Shown one piece after another: positions 14,870-23,400 of a DNA stretch of 32,182 nt. The stretch lies in the NCBI GenBank assembly GCA_002703245.1, contig NZTV01000067.1, positions 1 to 32,182 on the forward strand, written 5' to 3'. Every line of letters starts with the position of its first letter. The first letter of the stretch is position 1. A model generated the notes under the pieces. That model was given only the letters and a program-made list of their open reading frames with translations, made no database searches and was not told the DNA's origin. The stretch is from Microbacterium sp. Lineage in GTDB: Bacteria; Actinomycetota; Actinomycetes; Actinomycetales; Microbacteriaceae. Both the position numbers and the translations under genes were made by a program.

Positions 14870-15972
14870 CCGCCGGCGCACCCGACGACCCGCGGTGGGC
14901 AGCGCTCGCCGACGCCTTGGTGGGGCGCGCGGTCGAGGTGAAACCCGGAGAGCGGGTCATGATCGCCATGGGCGAGGTTGACAGCGCCCCGCTCGCGGCA
15001 GCCGTGAACGCCGCCGTCGTGCGCGCCGGGGGCTACCCGCAGGTGCAATTCCTCTCCGAAACGCTCCGCCACGATCTGCTCCAGCACGGGTCCGAAGAGC
15101 AACTTGCCTGGACGCCGGAGATCGAGGCCTATGGCATGGAGTGGGCCGACGTGTACATCGCGCTCCGGGGCGGTCGCGCCCTCGACCTTCACGCGGATGT
15201 CGCCGCCGACCGGATGGCGCGCAATCAAGCGGCGCAGGGGCGCATCTCCACGCTGCGCTGGCAGAAGACCCGGTGGACACTCGTCCGGGTGCCGAGCAGA
15301 GAGATGGCCGAAGACTCCGGGCGTGACTTCGAGGTCATGATGGACGAATTCTTCAACGCCGCGCTCGTGGACTGGGAGATCGAGGAACCCGCGCTCGTTC
15401 ATCTGGCCGAACGACTCAACGGCAGCCGCTCCGTGCGGATCGAAGGGCCGGACACAGACCTCTCCTTCTCGGTGGCCGGTCGCACGTGGGTGCCCGCGGT
15501 CGGACGAATCAACGTCCCCGACGGTGAGGTGATGACCGCCCCCGTCGAGGGAACCGTGCACGGCGTCGTGACCTTCGAGCAGCCCGCCGTGTTCGGCGGT
15601 CGACGCATCCGCGATCTGAGGCTCCGGTGGGACGACGGGGAGCTCGTGGAAGCGACCTCGTCCACCGAGCAGGACTTCCTCGATCGCATCATCGACACAG
15701 ACCCCGGGGCCCGGCACATCGGCGAGTTCGCGCTCGGCACCAACCGTCACCTGACCGGTTTCGCCGACGACATCCTCCTCGACGAGAAGATCGCCGGCAC
15801 CTGGCACCTCGCGCTGGGTCGCGCGTATCCGGAATGCGGCGGGACGGTGCAGTCGGCGGTGCACTGGGACATCATCAAAGACACCCGTCAGGGTGGAACG
15901 GTAAGCGTCGACGGAGTGCCGGTTCTGCGCGACGGCATGCTTCCCCCGGCGGGAGAGCATCGTGGCTCCTGA
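14866..15972 (+). CDS. M29-family metallo-aminopeptidase-like enzyme
   Basis: A 368-residue protein matching the AmpS/AmpT aminopeptidases of peptidase family M29, which use two metal ions. The ligand pattern appears complete: Glu221 in PDGEVMTAP, Glu287 in IGEFALG, His314 in GTWHLALG, and His333 and Asp335 in VHWDII. The two Glu are 66 residues apart, as I recall for the founding thermophilic enzymes. There is no signal peptide, so it works in the cytoplasm. The start is GTG at 14866 overlapping the btpA-like stop; the frame stays open upstream only as a shadow of that gene. A peptidase fold here suggests cleavage of an amide-linked substrate or a recruited catabolic activity. Confidence 0.87.
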   Translation: MTAGAPDDPRWAALADALVGRAVEVKPGERVMIAMGEVDSAPLAAAVNAAVVRAGGYPQVQFLSETLRHDLLQHGSEEQLAWTPEIEAYGMEWADVYIALRGGRALDLHADVAADRMARNQAAQGRISTLRWQKTRWTLVRVPSREMAEDSGRDFEVMMDEFFNAALVDWEIEEPALVHLAERLNGSRSVRIEGPDTDLSFSVAGRTWVPAVGRINVPDGEVMTAPVEGTVHGVVTFEQPAVFGGRRIRDLRLRWDDGELVEATSSTEQDFLDRIIDTDPGARHIGEFALGTNRHLTGFADDILLDEKIAGTWHLALGRAYPECGGTVQSAVHWDIIKDTRQGGTVSVDGVPVLRDGMLPPAGEHRGS

Positions 15973-17473
15973 CGGCAGGCTGCTGCTCGGCGTGGACATC
16001 GGTACATCCAGTGCGAAGGGCGTGGTCACCGACACCGCGGGGTTGATCGTCGCCGAAGCGACGCGCCCGCACCAGGTGCATACCCCCAAGCCGGGTCACT
16101 ACGAGCACGACGCAGAAGAGGACTGGTGGGGAGGCTTCCTCGCCATCGTCGCCGACCTCGGTCGACAGGTCGATCTGACGCGCGTCGCGGCACTTTCGGT
16201 CAGTGGTATCGGGCCCTGTGTGCTGCCCGTCGACGACGAGGGACGCCCGCTCCGCCGGGCCATCCTGTACGGCATCGACACCCGCGGCGTCGCCATCGCT
16301 GAACGTCTCAATCGCTCCGCGCCCCGTGACGGCCGGAAGTTCGACTCCCAGGCCGTTTGGCCCAAGATCCTGTGGCTCGAGGAGAACGAGCCCGAGGTCT
16401 GGGCGCAGACGCACCGTCTTCTCGGCTGCGGCGGATTCCTCACCCTGCGCCTCACGGGGCGCGCGGTGGTCGATCGGTACGAGGCCGGCTCCTACCGGCC
16501 TCTCCTGGACGTGGATGGTTCGAGGTGGAGTGGCCGAGACGGCGCCGTGCCCCGGGACCTCCTGCCGGAACTCGTCGCTAGCGCAGATGTCGTCGGGGCC
16601 ATCACCACGTGGGCGGCCGAAGAGACCGGCTTGCCGGAGGGCTGCCTGGTCATTGCGCCCACCGTCGATGCCGCCGCCGAAGCGACTGGCGCAGGCGCAG
16701 GCGAACCCGGCGACCTCATGATCATGTACGGCTCGACGGGGTTCTTCATTCTCCTCAGCGCCGAGCGTCGCGACTCGACGACTTTCTGGACCGCCCCGTT
16801 CCTCGACGCCGGCACCTTCTCGGTTGCGGGGGGTACGAACACGCTCGGCACCCTCTTGCAATGGTTCCGAGACGAATTCGGCGGGACCGAGGTGGCCGAG
16901 GAGCGTCGAGGCGGGCGGACAGCCTTCGAATCCCTGTGGGCCTTGGGGGAACAGTCAGCGCCGGGCGCGAACGGTCTGCTGGCATTGCCCTATTTCGAGG
17001 GGGAACGCACGCCCCTCTCAGACCCAGAGGCACGCGGGGCGGTGCTCGGCCTCTCGCTCTCCTCCACGCGCGCCGACGTTTACCGCGCGCTGATCGAGGC
17101 GATCGCTTTCACCATCAGAGACAACCTTGACGCAATGACCGCGGAAGGGCATGAGCCGCGACGCCTGCTTGCCGTCGGCGGCGGCGCGAAGAACCTCTTG
17201 CTGCTCCAGGTCGTATCCGACGTGACCGGGCTCGCTCAGTCCGTACCCGACAACACGATCGGCGCGGCACGAGGCGATGCCCTGCGGGCCGCAGTCGGGC
17301 TCGGGGTCTTCTCGACGGTAGCGGCGGCCGCAGCCACCGTGCAGCCTGCGCGGACGATTCGCCCAGCCGCCGATCTCGCCGCGTTCTACCGGGAGCGTTT
17401 CGACGTGTTCAAGGACGCCTACGCTTCGACACGAAGTGTTCTCGCGCGACTACGCGCCTCCGCATCCGGGTAG
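15962..17473 (+). CDS. FGGY-family carbohydrate kinase
   Basis: A 503-residue sugar kinase of the xylulokinase/LsrK/ribulokinase superfamily, which phosphorylates a sugar or polyol with ATP. The N-terminal LLLGVDIGTSSAKGVVTD is the phosphate-binding loop. The expected catalytic base is Asp236 in VIAPTVDAAAEATGAGAG, and the C-terminal ATP site includes LPYFEGERTPLSDPEARGAV and LLAVGGGAKNLLLLQVVSDV. The start is GTG at 15962, inside the last 11 bases of the M29 gene, with GGGAG about seven bases before it. It is the last gene of the operon and probably produces the DeoR effector and the substrate of the BtpA-like enzyme. Sugar specificity is not evident. Confidence 0.92.
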   Translation: MAPDGRLLLGVDIGTSSAKGVVTDTAGLIVAEATRPHQVHTPKPGHYEHDAEEDWWGGFLAIVADLGRQVDLTRVAALSVSGIGPCVLPVDDEGRPLRRAILYGIDTRGVAIAERLNRSAPRDGRKFDSQAVWPKILWLEENEPEVWAQTHRLLGCGGFLTLRLTGRAVVDRYEAGSYRPLLDVDGSRWSGRDGAVPRDLLPELVASADVVGAITTWAAEETGLPEGCLVIAPTVDAAAEATGAGAGEPGDLMIMYGSTGFFILLSAERRDSTTFWTAPFLDAGTFSVAGGTNTLGTLLQWFRDEFGGTEVAEERRGGRTAFESLWALGEQSAPGANGLLALPYFEGERTPLSDPEARGAVLGLSLSSTRADVYRALIEAIAFTIRDNLDAMTAEGHEPRRLLAVGGGAKNLLLLQVVSDVTGLAQSVPDNTIGAARGDALRAAVGLGVFSTVAAAAATVQPARTIRPAADLAAFYRERFDVFKDAYASTRSVLARLRASASG

Positions 17474-17494
17474 GCGCGGCTTTGGGGCGTGCGG

Positions 17495-17998
17495 CTATGG
17501 GTTGATCTGCAGTACGTCGCCCGGCTGGATCGTCTTGCCGGGAGGGGTTCTGTTGTTGGCCACCAGGAGGGTGACGTAATCCACGCAGAACCGTTCGCCG
17601 AGGGCTGCCGGAGCATCCCCCGCGGCGACGGTGTAGGTCTCGACGCCGCCGTCCTCGCCGAAGGTCACCGTGCCGGCGGCGTACTCGGTCGCTCCCATGT
17701 CGGGGCGCGGCGGCGGTTTCGGAGCGCCCGCGTAACCCCCGACCGATGCGAAGTCGTCGCATCCGATCTCCCAAGCCATCGCCTGCAGCGGATTTCGCGG
17801 CGTCGGTGACTTTTCGGCGACCGGCTCTGCAACCGGCTCGGCGCGGTCGTCTTCCGAGGTGTCCCGTGCGGGCAACGTCCACGACGACAACTCGTCATGA
17901 ACAGACGTGACCGCCGGGACGGCGAGAGCGGCGAGTCCGACAACAACCACGACCGACAGCGCGAGGGTGATCTTCGCGGAGGTCTGCATGCGTCTCAT
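17495..17998 (-). CDS. Membrane-anchored or secreted LysM-domain protein
   Basis: A 167-residue protein with a basic N-terminus and one hydrophobic segment (ITLALSVVVVVGLAALAVPA), either a signal peptide or an anchor. An acidic Pro/Glu-rich linker follows (AEPVAEPVAEKSPTP). A C-terminal LysM motif runs ETYTVAAGDAPAALGERFCV...LLVANNRTPPGKTIQPGDVL and ends QINP. LysM binds peptidoglycan, so it should act at the cell wall. No catalytic domain is present. Cysteines in EIGCDDF and ERFCVDY may form a disulfide. It is tail-to-tail with the kinase gene and overlaps the upstream small membrane gene by four bases. Confidence 0.82.
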   Translation of the reverse strand: MRRMQTSAKITLALSVVVVVGLAALAVPAVTSVHDELSSWTLPARDTSEDDRAEPVAEPVAEKSPTPRNPLQAMAWEIGCDDFASVGGYAGAPKPPPRPDMGATEYAAGTVTFGEDGGVETYTVAAGDAPAALGERFCVDYVTLLVANNRTPPGKTIQPGDVLQINP

Positions 17999-18282
17999 CG
18001 GACGGGGCTTCCCGTTCCCCGAGCCCGCTCGCTTTCGATCTGCTTCGTCTTCGCCGCGATGGTCAGGGAGCAGGCCAGGGCCAGTGCGATCCCGGCCACC
18101 GTCAAGGCGACGGAAGAGGCCATGACCCCCTCATCAGGAGAATGGCCCGACACGATCGTCGTGATCGTCGTGACGGACACGGCGATGGACGTGAGGCAAA
18201 GAAGCGACCCGACCAGAGCGCCGATCGCGGCGGGACGGGTCTTCGGGTGTGCGACTGGGTAGAAGTGATGCTTCGTCATCAT
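17995..18282 (-). CDS. Small two-span membrane protein, function unknown
   Basis: A 95-residue protein with two hydrophobic segments, IGALVGSLLCLTSIAVSVTT and SSVALTVAGIALALACSLTI, and a basic C-terminal tail. I do not recognise the family. The stop overlaps the LysM gene start (ATGA), so the two are co-translated and may work together in the envelope. Either of two adjacent ATGs (18282 or 18279) could be the start. The spacer to its right is shared with HNH copy B on the other strand. Confidence 0.65.
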   Translation of the reverse strand: MMTKHHFYPVAHPKTRPAAIGALVGSLLCLTSIAVSVTTITTIVSGHSPDEGVMASSVALTVAGIALALACSLTIAAKTKQIESERARGTGSPVR

Positions 18283-18566
18283 GATTCAGAGGTCCATCGG
18301 TGACGCGTGGGTCGGCGCGGAGCGCGAGATGCTCACGATAACGCGCGGGGACGCCGTTGTGAAGGGGCGGGGTCGCGGTCGCCGGCGGGTCGCGGACGCT
18401 TGCGGGACGCGGTGTGCGGCGCGCGCCCGGCAATGGCGATGCTGCCGTCAATGGGTGGTGGCGAGAGAGGAGAAGCGACTCTCCAGGGAGAACGCGGTGC
18501 GCGCACTTCCTGCGCGTCGAGAGCGTGGCCTGCTCAGGACGAATTGTGATCGTGTCCCACTTAGTG

Positions 18567-18586
18567 TCGTACATATGTTCTATTCT
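18567..18586. promoter_or_regulatory. LexA-like SOS box and -10 of HNH copy B; rest of 18283-18617 has no gene
   Basis: TCGTACATATGTTCTA (18567-18582) differs at only two positions from the palindrome TCGAACATATGTTCGA, which fits the actinobacterial LexA consensus, with the right 4-bp ATAT centre. A TATTCT (18581-18586) overlapping its edge is a plausible -10, so LexA would block it. The ATG is 31 bp further on. Mycobacterial 13E12-family genes are known to include LexA targets, which supports the reading. I found no other structure or small gene in this 335-bp spacer. Confidence 0.55.
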
Positions 18587-18617
18587 TGAGGTGGTCGGAG
18601 GTCGAGGTGGGGCTGTG

Positions 18618-20072
18618 ATGGTGGACGGGGTTCGGCGGGAGGCGGATGCGGCTCGCACGCGTGTGTTGGTCGCTGAGGCTCGTCGTCTTCGTGAGGCGAT
18701 CGCGGCGGCGGAGGCGGATCTGGCGCGGACCCATGCGGAGGCGTTCGATCTTGTCCAGGAGCAGACGGGCCGGTTGCGGGATGCGTCGACGCGGGAGCGG
18801 GAGATGCCGTTGCGGTCGATGGCGGCGGAGTTCGCGGTGGATGCGCGGGTGAACGATCGCACGATGCAGTCCCGTCTGTTCGAGGCGCACCGGACGGTGA
18901 CGCAGTTCCCGGCGAGGTGGGAGTCGTGGCATGCCGGGAGGGTGTCGCGGGCGCACGTGCGGGAGATCGTCGACACCGGCGCCGAGTTAGACGATGAGCA
19001 CGCACGGGCGGTGTTCGAAGAAGACGTGTTGGGCTACGCGGAGACGACATCACCGGCGCGGGTGCGGTCGTACGCGGAGCAGGTCGCGGAGAAGCTGAAC
19101 CCGAAGAGCGTGCAGGAACGCCACGACGCGGCCGTTCTGCAGCGGCGGGTGTGGGTGGAAGACCTGCGAGATGGGATGTCGATGCTCGGCGCGATCGGGC
19201 CCTCCGTCGAGGTGCACGGCGTGTACGACCGGTTGACCCGGCAGGGAAAGGCGATCAAGCACGCCGACCGGGCGGCGCGACGCGAAGCCGCGGAACGGGA
19301 CACCCAACGGGAGGGCCCGGGGTTGCCGGGCGAAAACGGTGACGGAGCCGGCCTGCCGGCCGGCGAGGGTGCGAGCTTCGGCGTGCACCCGGCGGGGGAC
19401 GATTCCGGCAGCGTGTGCGCCGTGTCGGACCTGTGGTTCGACCGGCGGAGCCTGGATGAGATCCGCACCGACCTGTTGTTCGACATGATGCTCACCTCAA
19501 CCCCCTCCGTGGACACCACCAGCGGCACGGTCGAGGGTGGGCTCGGCGCGATTCGCGCGCACGTGCAGGTGACCGTTCCGGCGACGACCCTCGCGGGAAC
19601 CACCACAGGGGGTGCCGAACTCGACGGGAAATGCGCGGTCGACCCGGAGACGGCGAAGATCCTCGCCGGCAACGCACCCGGGTTCGACCGGGTCTTCCTC
19701 GACCCCATCGGTGGGGCGGTTCTGGCCGTGGATCGGCGGCACGCGACGGCGGCGCAGAAACGGTACTTGATGGCCAGGGACGTGCGGTGCCGATTCCCCG
19801 GATGCCGGAGACCCGCACGGGATTGTGAGTGGGATCACCGGGAGGACTATGCCCTCGGCGGGAAGACCGACGTCGAGAACCTTGGGGGCTATTGCAAACG
19901 ACACCACACGCTGAAACACGCGGCGGGATGGACCGTGGTGCAGCATCCGGGTGGGAGGTTGCACTTCACGGCACCATCCGGGCTGGAATACGACGACGAC
20001 CCGCCACCGCGCGTGATGTTCATCCCCGACCCGCCGCCGCCCGAAGTGGCTGCCGAGACCGCGCCGTTCTGA
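18618..20072 (+). CDS. DUF222/HNH endonuclease (13E12 type), copy B, intact
   Basis: A 484-residue protein, the only uninterrupted member of the family here. The N-terminal two-thirds is DUF222, with an alpha-helical start (READAARTRVLVAEARRLRE), the conserved REREMPLRSMAAEFAVDARV, and VEDLRDGMSMLGAIGPSVEV. A variable linker lies around residues 235-270. The HNH nuclease domain near residues 391-435 carries CRFPGC, CEWDHREDYALGGKTDVEN and CKRHHTLKH, giving the zinc-type Cys pairs and the catalytic His. I chose ATG 18618; GTG 18615 is also possible, and the open frame further upstream is non-coding. Role unproven; the LexA-like box suggests DNA-damage induction. Confidence 0.9.
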   Translation: MVDGVRREADAARTRVLVAEARRLREAIAAAEADLARTHAEAFDLVQEQTGRLRDASTREREMPLRSMAAEFAVDARVNDRTMQSRLFEAHRTVTQFPARWESWHAGRVSRAHVREIVDTGAELDDEHARAVFEEDVLGYAETTSPARVRSYAEQVAEKLNPKSVQERHDAAVLQRRVWVEDLRDGMSMLGAIGPSVEVHGVYDRLTRQGKAIKHADRAARREAAERDTQREGPGLPGENGDGAGLPAGEGASFGVHPAGDDSGSVCAVSDLWFDRRSLDEIRTDLLFDMMLTSTPSVDTTSGTVEGGLGAIRAHVQVTVPATTLAGTTTGGAELDGKCAVDPETAKILAGNAPGFDRVFLDPIGGAVLAVDRRHATAAQKRYLMARDVRCRFPGCRRPARDCEWDHREDYALGGKTDVENLGGYCKRHHTLKHAAGWTVVQHPGGRLHFTAPSGLEYDDDPPPRVMFIPDPPPPEVAAETAPF

Positions 20073-20413
20073 CGTGACCCGCGTGCGTCCGTGAGATGTG
20101 TCGCGTGCCCGGCAAGCACCCGCTCAGCCGTGCGGCTCGAAGACGTGCGTCGGCGCGGCGAGTCCGTTTCATGTGTTGTGAAAGCCGGCCGCCGAACCAA
20201 GCCCATGCGATGCAGCGGAAACAGCCCGAGGGCGCTGCCGAGCCGTATCGAGCTCTGATGAGCACCCGGTAAACGACACCGCACCCGCCGTTCATCCGAG
20301 GGCCAGCAACGGGACACCCCTGGCTGGTCGCATAGCCGAGGCCGCCCCCCGTGGCCATCGCTTGCCGGCCATCCCCGGCGGACCCAAGCGGCCCCCCCGA
20401 CCTCAGGAGTCTC
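20073..20413 (+). other. Untranslated region before the giant surface protein, with competing stems
   Basis: No gene is visible here. Near the 3' end, CTGGC (20320-20324) can pair either with GCCAG (20302-20306) or, through GGCT (20322-20325), with AGCC (20334-20337); the two stems exclude each other. The start codon is 75 bp further on, behind AGGAG at 20405-20409. I compared the stretch with cyclic-di-GMP, cyclic-di-AMP and cobalamin riboswitches and could not match a full consensus. Confidence 0.3.
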
Positions 20414-23400
20414 ATGCCTGCTCCCGCCCTTCGACATGCCGTCGCCGCCGCACTGGGCGTTGCTCTGACCCTCGCCCCGGTCGTGCCCGCACAAGCGGCC
20501 GCCGCGATCGACGGGGTCACCGGTGACGGCTCAGCGATCGCGCCGTTCCAGGTCGATTCGGCGGAAGACCTCGACGCGGTCGCCGCGGCCATCAACGACG
20601 ATGCCGAGACATACGCCGACGCCGCCTACGTGCTGACGGGCGACATCGACTATGCCGGGCAGACGTTCGTCGGCATCGACACCTTCACCGGGGTCTTCGA
20701 TGGAGACGGACACACGATCGGCGGCATCGTCTACGGCCCGAGCGCGACCAGCGAAGAGCGCGCCCTGTTCCGTGAGCTGAAGGGCGCCGAGGTGCGCGAC
20801 CTGCGCTTGGACGGCGTCGTCGGGCACACCACCGCCGACGCCCGTGTCGCGGGTCTCGCCATCGACGCCCTCGAACAGACCGTGATCGAAGGCAACGTCA
20901 TCGTCGACGCCGACCTCGTCACCGCGCACGACTACGCCGGCGGTCTCGTCGCCAAGATCGAATCGGCCGCGGTCCTCACCGGCAACAGCGTCGACGCCGC
21001 CGTCACCAGCGCCCGTTACGCCGCAGGCATCGCCGCCTACGCCCGCTGGGGAGGCGAGATCACCAAGAACCTCGTCGAGGTCGACATCGCCACCACCGGT
21101 CCTGGCGCCTTCGGCGGCATGGTCGCCGCCTACGCCGGCAACAACAACAACTGGCAAGACGACCCCTTGCGTGTCGCCGACAACGTCGTGCGCGCGGGCG
21201 CCGTGCGGATCGATGCCGGGGGTGAAGACGTGGAGATGGGGCGCGTCGTGTCACGGCCGCGCACCGACAAGTTCGTCGTCGAGAACAACCTCGTCGCCGA
21301 CACCGTGACCCTCGGCGGAGCAGTCCCCGACGGAGCGGGAGACAAGAACAAGAACGGCACCGCCGTCAGCCTCTCCGTCCTGAACACGCAGCAGACCTAC
21401 ACCGACCTCGGCTGGGCGTTCGATGACGCGTGGCGCTGGGATACGACGCTCGAGCGACCCATCCCCGCCGCGTTCGAACCGGCCGTGTCGGGACCCATCG
21501 ACGGCGTGCTCGGCGACGGGTCCGAGGGCACGCCCTTCCAGGCGATGACCGCCAGCGACCTCGACGCGATCGCCACGGCGATCAACAGCGACGCGGCCCG
21601 CTTCGCCGACGGGCACTACACACTCGCCGCCGACATCGACTACGCCGGCGGTACCTTCGCAGGCATCGACACCTTCACCGGCACCTTCGACGGCGCCGGG
21701 CACACCATCCACGACATCGTCTACGGCACAAGCGACACGAGCAGTGAGCGAGCCCTGTTCCGCCGCGTCGACGGCGCCACCATCGAGAACGTCTACCTCG
21801 ACACCGTCGTCGCCTCGACCGACGAGAAGCAGCGTGTCGCGGGCCTCGTGATCGATGCTTTCAACGGCACCCGCCTTGAGGGCAACGCGGTCACGAACGC
21901 CGAGCTGTCGACAGCGCATGACTACGCCGGCGGGCTCACCGCGCAAGCCGACACCGACACCGTCGTGACCAACAACCTTGTGCAGGCCCAGGTGACCAGC
22001 GCGCGCTACCCGGCCGGCATCGCCGGCTACGTACGCAAGAGCGTCGAGCTGACCAATAACCTCGTCGATGCCGAGATCGTCACCACCGGGTCGGGGTCGC
22101 GCGGCGGAATGGTGGCCGGCTACGCCGGAAACGCCAACGCGCAGCTGAACCCCGTCACCCGCATCGCCGAAAACGTCGTCTACGCCGGCTCGGTGAGCCT
22201 CACCGGCGGAGGATCCGAGAACGAGATGGGGCGCATCGTCGCCTGGCCACGCGCCGCGGGTTTCCTCATCGAGAACAATCTCGCCAGCGACGCCGTGACG
22301 CTCAACGGCACCACCCCTTCCGGCGCCGGCGAGCTCAACAAGCACGGCACCGCCGTGACCGCCGACGATCTCGCCGACCCGTGGACCTACGCCGACCTCG
22401 GATGGGACTTCCAGGTGAACTGGCGCTGGGACGCCGCGGCGCAGCACCCCGTGCCCGTCGTCTACGGTGACGGGATCGAGCCGCAGCCGCTTCCTGAACG
22501 CGAGCCCGATCCCGAGCCGCAGCCCGAGGTTCCGATCGAGGGGATCGAGGGTGGCGGCACCGTCGAAAACCCGTACCAGATCGCCACCGCCGCACACCTG
22601 CTCCGCATGCAGGAAGTCATCAACACCGACGCCGACACCTACGGCTCGGGTCATTACCGCCTCACCGCCAACATCGACTTCGCCGGCGGCACCTTCACCG
22701 GAATCGACCACTTCTCAGGTGTGCTCGACGGGGCCGGCCACAAGCTCTTCAACATCACCTGGGCCGAGAACGAGCCCGGCGCGGGTGTGGCAATGTTCCG
22801 GATGCTCGACGGGGCCACCGTGAAGAACCTCACCCTCGACGGACTCTCCGTACATGAAACCACCGACGTCCGCCTCGCCGGGCTCGCGCTCGACGCCCGC
22901 AACGGCGTCGTGCTCGACGGCAACGCCGTGCTCGAGGCGAAGCTGCGCACCGGCAACGCCTACATCGCCGGCATCGTCGCGAACGCGCAAGACGACGTGC
23001 AGATCACGAACAACTGGGTCACCGGATCGTTCGACTCCGCCCGATACCCGGCGGCGATCGTCGGCTACGCCCGCTACGGCGTCGAGGTGCGAAACAACCT
23101 CGTCGACGCGCACATCGAATCCGGCGGGCGACTCGCCCGAGGCGCCATGGTCATGTCCTACCAAGGCGGCGGTTCGGCCGGCGCCACCACCACCATCAGC
23201 GAAAACGTGCTGATCGGCGGCGAGGTGGCCTACCGTGGCGGCCGCGACGGCGTGGAGGCCGGCCGTGTGGTCGCGATCACTCGCAGCGCGGGCTTTGTGA
23301 CGGAAAACAACCTCGCCAACGACACCATCCTCGTCGCCGGCCAGGTGCCACCCACCCCGGGGGAGCTGAACCGGAACGGCACGGCGACGCCGCTGGCCGA

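Noticed and set aside
20290..20345. Resemblance to a cyclic-di-GMP-I riboswitch (GGTCGCATAGCCGAGG against GGACGCAAAGCCACGG).
   Set aside because: The match covers only one strand of the core. The CAAACC segment, the tetraloop stem and the 3' GGGTT part are absent, and the ligand-contacting A-run is changed.
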